From Ruminococcaceae bacterium UBA5904 (lineage in GTDB: Bacteria; Bacillota; Clostridia; Oscillospirales; Acutalibacteraceae): DNA of 27,719 nucleotides. Position 1 is the first letter of the stretch; every line of letters starts with the position of its first letter. The notes below the pieces were generated by a model. That model had not been told where the DNA came from, did not search any database, and saw only the letters and a list, made by a program, of their open reading frames with translations. Position numbers and translations under genes: made by a program. The stretch is from the NCBI GenBank assembly GCA_002431305.1, contig DJEG01000097.1, positions 1 through 27,719 on the forward strand. The letters run 5' to 3'. Below are positions 1 through 6,161 of the stretch, piece by piece.

Positions 1-109
1 GAAACTTGAAAGCCGTTAGGCTTTCGGCGTTCCTTTGTCTTGCCGAAACGAAAATATGATGAATATAAACTGCTTCGCACCCAAAATACAGCGGATTGCG
101 TCTATGGGG

Positions 110-157
110 ACGGTTCTTTTCCGCAGGAATACTGGCGTATTTCAAGGGAAAAACCGT
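110..157. repeat. imperfect palindrome at the left edge
   Basis: The arms are ACGGTTCTTTTCC and GGAAAAACCGT. An inner hairpin GAATAC-TGGC-GTATTT lies between them, so the 48 bp can fold into one long interrupted stem. The GGGGACGGTTCTTTT string resembles REP-like elements seen in clostridial genomes; that resemblance is from memory. Positions 1-230 contain no ORF I would support. There is also a small AAAGCC-GTTA-GGCTTT hairpin near position 10. Confidence 0.4.
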
Positions 158-236
158 TCTCAGAGGCGTGAGACGGTGCGTTTTGGGCTTATGGGGTTCG
201 GCTCTCTTTTGCTATTGTAATGTCAAATATTAGATG

Positions 237-265
237 TTGACAAAATGATTATTTAGCGGTATACT
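237..265 (+). promoter_or_regulatory. consensus sigma-A promoter
   Basis: TTGACA (237-242), a 17-bp spacer and TATACT (260-265) differ from consensus at one base. The predicted start is near 272. No ORF follows; a hairpin and terminator do. Confidence 0.75.
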
Positions 266-272
266 AAAAGTA

Positions 273-301
273 CAGTTTGAAGGATTTTGTATCCTTTGAA
301 T
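273..301 (+). repeat. 29-bp direct repeat, left copy
   Basis: This copy matches 1755-1783 at 27 of 29 positions, in the same orientation. It forms the first hairpin of the putative small RNA. The two copies bracket the DUF4417, toxin-like and immunity-like genes. Confidence 0.75.
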
Positions 302-336
302 CCCCATTGATGTGGCAGCGTCAATGGGGATTTTTT
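302..336 (+). terminator. intrinsic terminator of the putative sRNA
   Basis: A nine-base-pair stem (302-310 with 321-329) encloses a loop containing GGCAG, followed by T331-T336. The T-run exists only in the plus-strand reading, so this does not end the minus-strand genes. Confidence 0.75.
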
Positions 337-649
337 AATCCTGCCCCAGTAATTCTGTGTCATCATTCATGATTATACTTGCAAAAGCTGTTTGTTCAAT
401 AACTTTACTCTTCAGTAAATCATCCATATTTTTATATGCGCCGAGAAGTTTATAAGTATTTCCGTTGTTATAGTATAAGTAAAACAAACAATCGATCTCG
501 GAGTCGTTAAACATCGCTCCGGTGGATAATCTGTATTCTTTACCGTTGTACTTAAAATCCAGACCCAGCCAGTGTCCGTCGGACGGAGACCATTCGCCTA
601 TGTATTGCGACGTGAATTCTTCGAGTGAATTATATTCGTTTTTTCTCAT
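335..649 (-). CDS. small acidic protein, possible immunity partner
   Basis: The 104-aa protein has no signal peptide or membrane segment. It is rich in aromatic and acidic residues, with a central FKYNGKEYRLSTG stretch that looks like beta strands. Its ATG overlaps the TGA of the upstream toxin-like gene as ATGA (646-649), so the two are probably translationally coupled. Close coupling to a short, acidic, rapidly diverging protein is the usual arrangement for a toxin and its immunity protein, and that context is the only basis for the function suggested. I do not recognise the family. It could instead be an accessory phage-derived protein. No terminator for this operon is visible on the minus strand at its 3' end. 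Confidence 0.7.
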   Translation of the reverse strand: MRKNEYNSLEEFTSQYIGEWSPSDGHWLGLDFKYNGKEYRLSTGAMFNDSEIDCLFYLYYNNGNTYKLLGAYKNMDDLLKSKVIEQTAFASIIMNDDTELLGQD

Positions 650-1035
650 TTCAAATGAAATTCCTTTCGTATTTTTTCTATTAAGGCTTCCTCTTCTTTT
701 GTAGGTGGAATTCCAGGATCATTTTTATTATGCCCGAGGTAAACATGTCTATGAGGCTGAACTCCATTATGAGGATGGGCTAAATCTACGCTTACAGACT
801 GTTTGTGATTCTCGTCATAATACGCTAAGTGTTTGAGCTTTCCGTCTTTAACTATCGCATAGACTCTTTCGGAAGTATGTGAAAACTCCGGGGCTTTGAC
901 ATTATTCGAATCTTGAATGAGTATTTTTACATTCGAATCACTTGATAAATTTCCTATTGAACAGTAATGCTGACCTCCGTCTATAAAGGAAAAATCATTT
1001 TTATCAACACTTACAAATGCACCTCTTGAACCCAT
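646..1035 (-). CDS. orphan phage-type toxin domain protein
   Basis: The 129-aa protein resembles the C-terminal domain fused to SPP1 gp7-like phage minor head proteins, classed among polymorphic toxin domains (I recall Ntox50, a predicted RNase). Visible features are the GSRGAFVSVDKNDFSF opening, the IVKDGKLKHLAYYDENHKQS strand region (residues 61-80) and a histidine-rich segment around residues 87-97 (AHPHNGVQPHRH), plausible for an active site. Here it stands alone with no phage head domain. The start is firm: AAAGGAGG lies five bases before the ATG, and the ATG overlaps the previous stop as TAATG. It also shares an ATGA overlap with the downstream gene. Toxin activity is inferred from the family resemblance and the neighbour, not shown. 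Confidence 0.7.
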   Translation of the reverse strand: MGSRGAFVSVDKNDFSFIDGGQHYCSIGNLSSDSNVKILIQDSNNVKAPEFSHTSERVYAIVKDGKLKHLAYYDENHKQSVSVDLAHPHNGVQPHRHVYLGHNKNDPGIPPTKEEEALIEKIRKEFHLK

Positions 1036-1716
1036 TATATGGCCTCCTTTATGGTAAATACCTGTTCGATTTTTAATTGTTTGAAATTATTGTTAAATGA
1101 TTCTGTGTATCTGAAGTTGCAGAAAGTGCCTGTCATACCTTTAATCATATCCCCGACTACAATAATCAGAGGCGGATTGATTTTTGACTTCATTTCATAA
1201 AATCCATCTAAAAAGATATCTTTATGTTTTTGACAACCGATGGTTGAAATGATGACAACAGAACCGTATTCCAATCCGCTGAAACAAAATATCGTAAGTG
1301 TCTGGGGAAGCCCAACCGATCGTAGGAATAACTGAACATCCGTACGACTGCCAAGTGCATCCCAGCCAGCGATTCATGTAAACATTATGTCGAATTTCGT
1401 TGTAATTCATAGTCGGATAAATGCTGAAATCGGGTGTCGCTATTGCGGCGCAGGTTCTAAAAAGGGCTATTTTTTTTAATGGAGAGTTCCATAATGAAAG
1501 TAAGACTTTGTCATAATTAAACATTAGAATTAAATTATTTGAATTGTTATCATTTTTATTTAAATTTTGATATCCTAAAACATCAATGTAGTTCCAGTCA
1601 ATTTCGTTTATGCCGGTCTTTCTGATAACAGGCATTTGAAATTCATCATATTTGAATTCAGCGAATATCGGTCGTATTACTTTATACTTTTCATATTCAT
1701 TTAAACCCTTAATCAT
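1035..1716 (-). pseudogene. DUF4417 protein, frameshifted
   Basis: Two reading frames together make one DUF4417-type protein of about 226 aa. The first part (1222-1716) carries the family-like run IYPTMNYNEIRHNVYMNRW and then QSYGCSVIPTIGW. It leaves frame near 1288-1292. The second frame resumes with FSGLEYGSVVIISTIGCQ and ends at 1035. The span of 682 nt is 227 codons plus one base, which fits a single inserted base. Removing one base near 1290 turns YDILFQRIG into YDFCFSGLEYG, as expected for the family. The start has AGGAGG upstream. The function of DUF4417 is unknown to me; members occur near phage and mobile genes. The gene is either broken or carries a sequencing error. Its stop overlaps the next ATG. 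Confidence 0.8.
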
Positions 1717-1754
1717 AAATATATTTCCTCCTAATTATTAGAGGACACTTTTTT

Positions 1755-1783
1755 CAGTTTGAAGAATTTTGTATCCTCTGAAT
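1755..1783 (+). repeat. 29-bp direct repeat, right copy
   Basis: This is the second copy of the repeat at 273-301. The place of the TATACT box reads GACACT here and no -35 box is seen, so this copy lacks its own plus-strand promoter. On the minus strand, AGAGGATAC and GTGTCCTCT around it can pair in the leader of the DUF4417 gene. Confidence 0.7.
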
Positions 1784-1805
1784 TAATAAAAATTATCATT
1801 TTAAC

Positions 1806-1843
1806 CTATGGATAATTGTTGGCAGCAATTATCATAGTTTTTT
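1806..1843 (+). terminator. terminator-like hairpin after the right repeat
   Basis: CTATG-GATAATTG pairs with CAATTATC-ATAG around the loop TTGGCAG, followed by six T. The loop shares GGCAG with the terminator at 302-336, so the right copy keeps the hairpin-plus-terminator design. On the minus strand it lies in the gap between the ImmA-like and DUF4417 genes and has no T-run there. Confidence 0.6.
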
Positions 1844-1875
1844 ATACAATCAAATTACATCACCGCCTTAAATTT

Positions 1876-2400
1876 TTAATATGTCAGTCTTTTTTTTGCC
1901 GCTTCCTGCGAAACGCCGTATGTTTCCATAATCTCTTTTTCATTCATTCCTTTAGTAGCGCAATATGGCATCATAACTTCGCCGGCTAACGCCTTTACTA
2001 TCCATTCAATCCTTCTGTAAGGAGCCGTGCTGCCGGATAGCTCTCTTGATAAAATCGGCTTAAAGCCGATTTTATCCGCAAAAACATGCATTATTTCATG
2101 CATGATGTGCATTCTGTATCCGCCGACATTTCTTTCGCAGGCTCCTCTGTAAACGGATTCTTTTATTTCGATAAGATATTCATCATTTTTTAGCGTACAT
2201 CGTGCAGGAACATGCTTTGGCAATGTTTGATCTTCAACAATGTCATAATACACATTGTCGAATCCCTCATAATCCGGAAGTTTGTCCAGCAGAAGAACCG
2301 GATCGACAGGCTCATTCGGAGTTAATTCACATATTGTTCTGAAAAATTCTGCAAATAATCGAAGTTCTTTTCTGCTGGCGGCTCTTGTTTCGTAGTCCAT
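1876..2400 (-). CDS. ImmA/IrrE-family metallopeptidase
   Basis: The 174-aa protein carries the zinc-protease motif HEIMH at residues 101-105, followed by a helix with EVMMP at 141-145, as in the DUF955 (ImmA/IrrE) family. Proteins of this family commonly cleave or inactivate a partner XRE repressor, as ImmA does to ImmR in ICEBs1. The partner here is the XRE gene immediately upstream, whose stop overlaps this ATG as TAATG (2398-2402), implying coupled translation. No signal peptide is seen, so it should act in the cytoplasm. The C-terminal segment with KEIMETYGVSQEAAKKRL looks like a short helical tail. Both genes are transcribed towards the DUF4417/toxin cassette, so they may control it. Confidence 0.88.
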   Translation of the reverse strand: MDYETRAASRKELRLFAEFFRTICELTPNEPVDPVLLLDKLPDYEGFDNVYYDIVEDQTLPKHVPARCTLKNDEYLIEIKESVYRGACERNVGGYRMHIMHEIMHVFADKIGFKPILSRELSGSTAPYRRIEWIVKALAGEVMMPYCATKGMNEKEIMETYGVSQEAAKKRLTY

Positions 2401-2762
2401 TAACCGTCCTCCTTACTAAGAATTTTAATTAATTCAGCAGCCGTTTTTTCATCTAATTTTTCAAATGATCTTTGAAATTGAACAGCTGCTTGTCTTTGAA
2501 CAGCAGAAGCGGATATAAGATTAATCTTTACCTGTGTTTTTGAATTCTCAACAGCGTCAAACAGTTCTTTTTTCTCGCTGTCGTTTAAATGATAATGTTC
2601 AGTTATAATAGGTATCCATTCATCGGGAACGTTCCGTTTGCCATTTTCAACCGTGGAGATAAAAGGTAATTTAACGCCCAATAAATTTGCTGTGTCAAGC
2701 ATTACTTCGTGGTTTTTTATTCTTAGTATTCTCATGAATTCGCCGAATTTTGTGTATCCCAT
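2400..2762 (-). CDS. XRE-family repressor paired with ImmA-like protease
   Basis: I place the start at the ATG at 2762 (MGYTKFGEFM), 120 aa. GGAGG sits seven bases upstream and inside the longer reading from 2786, so the longer start is unlikely. Residues 1-65 form a helix-turn-helix of the Cro/C1 type (LLGVKLPFISTVENGKRNVP). The C-terminal half is helical, with KIN..SASAVQRQAAVQFQRS and a final EKTAAELIKIL helix that could serve as dimerisation or protease-target region. A consensus promoter and TTAATCA operator repeats lie directly upstream, so autorepression relieved by the ImmA-like protease is the natural model. That model is inference from the ICE/phage analogues. Confidence 0.88.
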   Translation of the reverse strand: MGYTKFGEFMRILRIKNHEVMLDTANLLGVKLPFISTVENGKRNVPDEWIPIITEHYHLNDSEKKELFDAVENSKTQVKINLISASAVQRQAAVQFQRSFEKLDEKTAAELIKILSKEDG

Positions 2763-2788
2763 TGTAAATCCTCCAATCATTAACAACG

Positions 2789-2817
2789 ATTATATAACAA
2801 ACTTTTCTATTTGTCAA
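2789..2817 (-). promoter_or_regulatory. perfect sigma-A promoter of the XRE-ImmA operon
   Basis: On the minus strand TTGACA, a 17-bp spacer and TATAAT match consensus exactly. The leader to the ATG at 2762 is about 20 nt. Such a strong promoter normally needs tight repression. Confidence 0.85.
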
Positions 2818-2825
2818 TACAAAAA

Positions 2826-2859
2826 TTAATCAAAAATTGATTAACATTTTTTTGATTAA
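2826..2859. promoter_or_regulatory. operator-like TTAATCA/TGATTAA repeats
   Basis: TTAATCA (2826-2832) and TGATTAA (2838-2844) form a perfect palindrome with a five-base centre. A third half-site TGATTAA lies at 2853-2859. They sit 9 bp beyond the -35 box of the XRE promoter, a plausible binding site for the XRE protein. Confidence 0.55.
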
Positions 2860-2894
2860 TTTTCATGTATTGCATTAATTTGACTGTTTTTTTT

Positions 2895-2948
2895 GCAGCG
2901 CAGAAAGTTATCGCCGAAGCGAAGAAAAACGCGGGCGAGGACGACTGA
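2895..2948 (+). pseudogene. possible 3' relic of a host gene
   Basis: The frame reads AAQKVIAEAKKNAGEDD and then TGA, with GC-rich codons (GCG, GCC, GGC, GAC) that contrast sharply with the AT-rich bases before it. It has no start or ribosome site of its own. It looks like the last helix of a chromosomal gene whose front was lost, which would mark the right boundary of the AT-rich segment. The stretch is too short to name the gene. Confidence 0.3.
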
Positions 2949-3222
2949 TAATAATTCGGTCGGAAACTGCTAAGCATAATTTATATTGTAATAAAAAATA
3001 ATAATCGGCAGCGGTGCGGAAAACGTATCGCTGTCGATTTTGCAGTAAAAATAAATTACGTGGCAATTAATAATCGACATCGACATATAAAATGTATCTT
3101 CGGTAATTTTTTATATTTTGAATGAGTGCGAATTCTTATAATTATTACTTAAAAAATATTGAAAAAACTTTTTATTTGTGATAAAATGACGGTACGAATC
3201 TAATAAATTAGGAGGATCGGTT
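2949..3222. other. intergenic region with hairpin and promoter
   Basis: A ten-pair stem, ATCGGCAGCG (3004-3013) with CGCTGTCGAT (3029-3038), is followed by TTTTG and may be a weak plus-strand terminator. The rest is AT-rich without ORFs, up to the promoter at 3159-3187. Confidence 0.4.
3159..3187 (+). promoter_or_regulatory. promoter of the secreted lipase-like gene
   Basis: TTGAAA, a 17-bp spacer and TAAAAT precede the gene at 3223. The leader is about 30 nt and carries AGGAGG seven bases before the ATG. Confidence 0.75.
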
Positions 3223-5127
3223 ATGACAGCCAGAACAAAAAAATTTCTTGCGGTTGTACTGACTATGACCATGATTTTCTCAGTTATGGGACTTGGTCTT
3301 TCTTCAAAACCGGAAACTGCCGAGATAAGCGTTGAAAAAGCTCTCGCTTCGGCAAACGGCGTTTCATCCGACAGCGACGATACGCTTTATCCCACCATTA
3401 TTCTCCCCGGTATCAACCACTCTCCGTCGTATCTTTGCGATGAGGACGGCAACAGAGTCAAGGACTCGAGCGGTAACGACATCGGAGGCGGACTGCTTAT
3501 TATCGACAATTCCAACCTTGTAAAGAGAATCGTCAAAAAGCTTTTGTTCCCCCTGCTTGCCGCCATATTCCTCAAGGCTGACATAGGTCTTGACGAGGCT
3601 GTTTACGACACCGTATGCGACCTTTTCTATGTTCAGAAGGTTAATAACGACGGCACACCCGCAAACAATCTTGTATGCGAATCGTTCGACGGTCCTCTTT
3701 CTACATTCAGTGAGGATGACAACGCATGGTTCTACCGCATGCTCCCCATGCAGGAGGTCGTTTCTTCAATTGAATCGACTTACGGCGTTGCGAACGGCGA
3801 GGATTATATCTACCTTTACACATTCCCGCTTATCGGCGACCCGATGGAAGCCGGCAGAGGTCTTGTAGACTATATTGAGAACGTTAAAAAGCAGAACAAC
3901 TGTGACAAGGTTAATCTTGTTACGGTCAGCCTCGGCGGAACGATTCTCGACGCGTACTGCCAGACGATTGCCGATAATTACAACGGCGATTTCTCGAACA
4001 TTAACAGAATAATCAATATCGTTTCCTGTCTCGACGGAACCGAGATCATCAGCGATTTTTACGGCAGAAACTGGAATCTTGATGACACATTCCTCTATCA
4101 CGATTATATTCCCGCGGTTATGGAGGCTAACGGAAGCGACAGAGCAGTCGGACATCTTATAAATATTGCTCTGAGACTTCTCCCCAAGCCCTGCCTTTAC
4201 GCGATTCTTACCGCGGCGATGGACGGCATACTCGATACCATTCTTATAAACGACGCGCAGATGTGGGCTATGGTTCCCTCGGATAAATACGAGGCTCTTG
4301 CGGACAGATATCTCTCCGACGACGATCACGCGGTATTAAGAGAAAAGACCGACGCTTTCCAGGAGGCGAGAGTCAATCTCAAATCAAACCTCGCTTCTGC
4401 AAAGTCGCAGGGCGTTGAGGTTTACACTCTTTCGGGCTACGGTCTTACGTACCTTGACGGAACGTACAACTTCTTCGGTATTGTTGCAAGCACGGCAAAG
4501 ACGAATTCGGACGCGGTTATTCCCGTAGTTTCGACTTCTATCGGCGCGACGACGGCAAAAGCGGGCAAGAGCCTCGGTTATGAGAACGCTTATACTTCTC
4601 CCGACGGCAGCGTTGACGCTTCAACATGCTTCTCACCCGATACTACCTGGTTCTTCACGAATCAGCACCATGAGATCGGTTATAACGACGTTGCAATCAG
4701 ACTGTGCGGTAAACTCCTCACGGGCGAAATCAAGGATATTAATTCCGACCCCGATTTCTCACAGTGGCTCGTTGCGAGAAATACGAAACAGCTCAAACGC
4801 TGGGTATTTCCCGACGCGGAAACCGTGATGGCGAACGAGGACGGCAAGTACACCGACGAGCAGATTGCCGAGGTTAAAACGGCGTACGACGCTGCAAAGG
4901 CCGTTTATGCGGACACTGTCAGCGGACAGGATGTCGTAGATAAAGTCACCGAGAATTTGAAACAGGCTCTCGTAAATGTCGGCTGCTTGCAGGCTTCATC
5001 CTCGTCGGGTCAGTCGTGGTTCCAGAGAATGTTCTATAAATTCGTAACATGGCTCGACGGCGTTATTATGGACACCGTCGGCGGAAGAGGATATTTTGAT
5101 AAAATCCTCTTTTGGAACAACAAATAA
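3223..5127 (+). CDS. secreted lipase-like alpha/beta hydrolase
   Basis: The 634-aa protein begins with a signal peptide (KK at residues 6-7, hydrophobic to about 27). Residues 57-65 (PTIILPGIN) look like the first strand and oxyanion loop of an LCAT/lipase-type hydrolase. VNLVTVSLGGT (230-240) is the nucleophile elbow with Ser236; the usual first Gly of GxSxG is Thr or Val here. SDAVIPVVS (429-437) resembles the acid-residue loop with Asp430, and NQHHEIGY (480-487) supplies His482 or His483. The C-terminal 90 residues are helical, with an amphipathic aromatic tail (SWFQRMFYKFVTWL) that may contact membrane. Probable role: extracellular hydrolysis of lipid or another ester; the substrate is unknown. 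It is a single-gene unit with its own promoter and downstream hairpins. Confidence 0.75.
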   Translation: MTARTKKFLAVVLTMTMIFSVMGLGLSSKPETAEISVEKALASANGVSSDSDDTLYPTIILPGINHSPSYLCDEDGNRVKDSSGNDIGGGLLIIDNSNLVKRIVKKLLFPLLAAIFLKADIGLDEAVYDTVCDLFYVQKVNNDGTPANNLVCESFDGPLSTFSEDDNAWFYRMLPMQEVVSSIESTYGVANGEDYIYLYTFPLIGDPMEAGRGLVDYIENVKKQNNCDKVNLVTVSLGGTILDAYCQTIADNYNGDFSNINRIINIVSCLDGTEIISDFYGRNWNLDDTFLYHDYIPAVMEANGSDRAVGHLINIALRLLPKPCLYAILTAAMDGILDTILINDAQMWAMVPSDKYEALADRYLSDDDHAVLREKTDAFQEARVNLKSNLASAKSQGVEVYTLSGYGLTYLDGTYNFFGIVASTAKTNSDAVIPVVSTSIGATTAKAGKSLGYENAYTSPDGSVDASTCFSPDTTWFFTNQHHEIGYNDVAIRLCGKLLTGEIKDINSDPDFSQWLVARNTKQLKRWVFPDAETVMANEDGKYTDEQIAEVKTAYDAAKAVYADTVSGQDVVDKVTENLKQALVNVGCLQASSSSGQSWFQRMFYKFVTWLDGVIMDTVGGRGYFDKILFWNNK

Positions 5128-5138
5128 ATAAAAGATTC

Positions 5139-5190
5139 GGCGGTCATACGACCGCCGCAGCGTGTCGAAAAAGTAGTTTTCGGCACGCTG
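5139..5190. repeat. two adjacent hairpins after the lipase-like gene
   Basis: GGCGGTC-ATAC-GACCGCC (5139-5156) is followed directly by a 14-bp stem, CAGCGTGTCGAAAA (5158-5171) with TTTTCGGCACGCTG (5177-5190). Neither ends in a T-run, so these look more like repeat elements than a terminator. Confidence 0.6.
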
Positions 5191-5216
5191 TGAGACTGCC
5201 GAGAAGGTGCCTGAAT

Positions 5217-5273
5217 TTCGTTTTCTTTCGAGCGTCGCTGTACAAAAGTACCGCAGCGAAGAAAAAAACGAAA
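5217..5273. repeat. interspersed palindromic element, copy 1
   Basis: Arms TTTCGTTTTCTT and AAGAAAAAAACGAAA surround the core GCTGTACAAAAGTACCGC (5237-5254). The same 18-bp core with equivalent arms occurs at 26606-26623. It looks like a non-coding palindromic repeat family of this genome. Confidence 0.65.
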
Positions 5274-5278
5274 AACGC

Positions 5279-5316
5279 AAATGTCCTGAAATCATCAGGT
5301 TTCGGGGCATTTTATT
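5279..5316 (+). terminator. terminator-like hairpin
   Basis: AATGTCCTGAAAT pairs with GTTTCGGGGCATT, using several G-U pairs, and is followed by TTTATT. It may end the lipase-like transcript or belong to the repeat cluster. Positions 5317-5420 are AT-rich and hold no ORF I support. Confidence 0.5.
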
Positions 5317-5421
5317 AAAAATCAAAATATATTTGCAATTGATCTATAAAAATCTTTTTTTCTGATATAACAAAACATAACGTGTCTTTAAGGCGTGGTT
5401 CAGGTACTTTATCGACAGTCT

Positions 5422-5449
5422 AAGACCGCCGTTCCGCGGTCTTTTTTTT
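5422..5449 (+). terminator. strong plus-strand terminator
   Basis: AAGACCGC-CGTTCC-GCGGTCTT is followed by a T-run. The T-run reaches the stop codon of the minus-strand XRE gene (5448-5450). It terminates plus-strand transcripts coming from the repeat region. Confidence 0.75.
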
Positions 5450-5756
5450 ATTCCGTTATTCCGAGCAATATATCCACAGCGTTCTGAATTTCACGCTTTG
5501 CTCTGTACGCTTCTATAACTTTCTTCTCATGTCTGCTCAATTCATCGTCTGTTAAATGAACATCGAGCAAGTCGCTCGGAGATACATTAAGCGCAAGACA
5601 TATTTTTCCTATAATATCCGCGTCGGGGCGGTTTATTCCCTGCTCCCAGTTCGAAACTCTGTTTTTACCGACATCTATTTTCTGCGCCAGCTGTTCTTGG
5701 GTCAGCCCGCGTTCCTTTCGATAAATTCGGATTCTTCCCCCGATTTCATATTTCAA
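5448..5756 (-). CDS. cI-like XRE repressor
   Basis: I choose a TTG start at 5756 (KYEIGGRIRIYRKERG after the initiator), giving 102 aa. GAGAGGAG lies about ten bases upstream. The longer reading adds a hydrophobic, implausible N-terminus. Residues 4-60 are a Cro/C1 helix-turn-helix (LTQEQLAQKIDVGKNRVSNW, then GINRPDADIIGKICLALNVS). A helical tail follows (EKKVIEAYRAKREIQNAVDIL). It diverges from a second HTH gene across 175 bp that hold two promoters and a palindrome, the layout of a cI/Cro switch. It probably belongs to a mobile-element remnant; no integrase is present nearby. Confidence 0.85.
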   Translation of the reverse strand: MKYEIGGRIRIYRKERGLTQEQLAQKIDVGKNRVSNWEQGINRPDADIIGKICLALNVSPSDLLDVHLTDDELSRHEKKVIEAYRAKREIQNAVDILLGITE

Positions 5757-5799
5757 AAGAATTGCTCCTCTCTTTTTCTTTAGATACGCTTTATACAAT

Positions 5800-5828
5800 A
5801 GTATACAGAAAAACATAAAAAAACACAA
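5800..5828 (-). promoter_or_regulatory. promoter of the cI-like gene
   Basis: On the minus strand TTGTGT, a 17-bp spacer and TATACT are found. ATACAGAA, a half-site of the palindrome at 5893-5917, overlaps the -10 box. Confidence 0.65.
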
Positions 5829-5859
5829 CATTATAATCAAGTATTTCTGTACTATTCTG

Positions 5860-5888
5860 TTGACTTTACAGACAACCTGTGATAATAT
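5860..5888 (+). promoter_or_regulatory. promoter of the Cro-like gene
   Basis: TTGACT, a 17-bp spacer and TAATAT precede the TTG start at 5932 by a leader of about 37 nt. A 25-bp palindrome covers the expected transcription start. Confidence 0.75.
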
Positions 5889-5892
5889 AAGT

Positions 5893-5917
5893 AAAAATAC
5901 AGATATTCTGTATTTTT
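5893..5917. promoter_or_regulatory. 25-bp perfect palindrome, likely operator
   Basis: AAAAATACAGA-TAT-TCTGTATTTTT lies just downstream of the TAATAT box, over the start of transcription. Related ATACAGAA and TTTCTGTA half-sites occur near 5804 and 5844. Binding by one of the two flanking HTH proteins is inferred. Confidence 0.65.
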
Positions 5918-5931
5918 GGGAGGCAAATACT

Positions 5932-6138
5932 TTGGAAGTGTATAAAAGAGTTCGAGACTATATTGAATCAAACGGTTACAAACAGATCACCGTGGCGCAG
6001 AAAGCGGGAATATCGAAAGTGACGTTTAACGCCATGATGAACGGCAAAAGAAAGATGTACGCCGACGATCTGCGCGCTGTCTGTTTAGCTTTAAATGTCA
6101 GTCCCGAACTGTTTATAGAAGCACCAAAAAATTTTTAG
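5932..6138 (+). CDS. Cro-like HTH regulator
   Basis: The chosen TTG start at 5932 gives 68 aa. GGGAGG lies eight bases upstream, whereas the ATG-like longer start at 5860 falls inside the promoter. Most of the protein is one helix-turn-helix domain (ITVAQKAGISKVTFNAMMNG, then DDLRAVCLALNVSPELF). It has no dimerisation extension, as in small Cro-type repressors. It faces the cI-like gene across shared operators and is followed by a 23-codon ORF and a membrane coiled-coil gene. Mutual repression with the cI-like protein is the obvious model but is not shown. Confidence 0.82.
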   Translation: MEVYKRVRDYIESNGYKQITVAQKAGISKVTFNAMMNGKRKMYADDLRAVCLALNVSPELFIEAPKNF

Positions 6139-6161
6139 TTTTTCAGAGAGGGGGCGATACT

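Larger units (their letters stand above)
272..336 (+). ncRNA. putative small RNA of about 65 nt
   Basis: A near-perfect promoter is followed seven bases later by a compact transcript unit. The first hairpin has arms TTTGAAGGAT (276-285) and ATCCTTTGAA (291-300), ten pairs counting two G-U. A terminator stem with arms CCCCATTGA and TCAATGGGG runs straight into TTTTTT. No start codon with a ribosome site is present. Its 3' end meets the stop codon of the minus-strand gene at 335-649, so it would be antisense to that mRNA only at the last bases. The first hairpin recurs at 1755-1783. I cannot assign it to a known RNA family; it could be a regulatory sRNA or an antitoxin-type RNA. Confidence 0.5.

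Noticed and set aside
35..220. 61-aa open frame at the left edge
   Set aside because: No ribosome site, and it runs through the palindrome; composition is not protein-like.
2763..2786. Longer N-terminus for the XRE repressor
   Set aside because: The GGAGG site for the ATG at 2762 lies inside this extension.
3766..4329. 187-aa minus-strand frame inside the lipase-like gene
   Set aside because: Shadow of the well-supported plus-strand gene; no start signal.
5757..5840. Hydrophobic N-terminal extension of the cI-like protein
   Set aside because: It overlaps the promoter and has no ribosome site; the TTG at 5756 has a good one.
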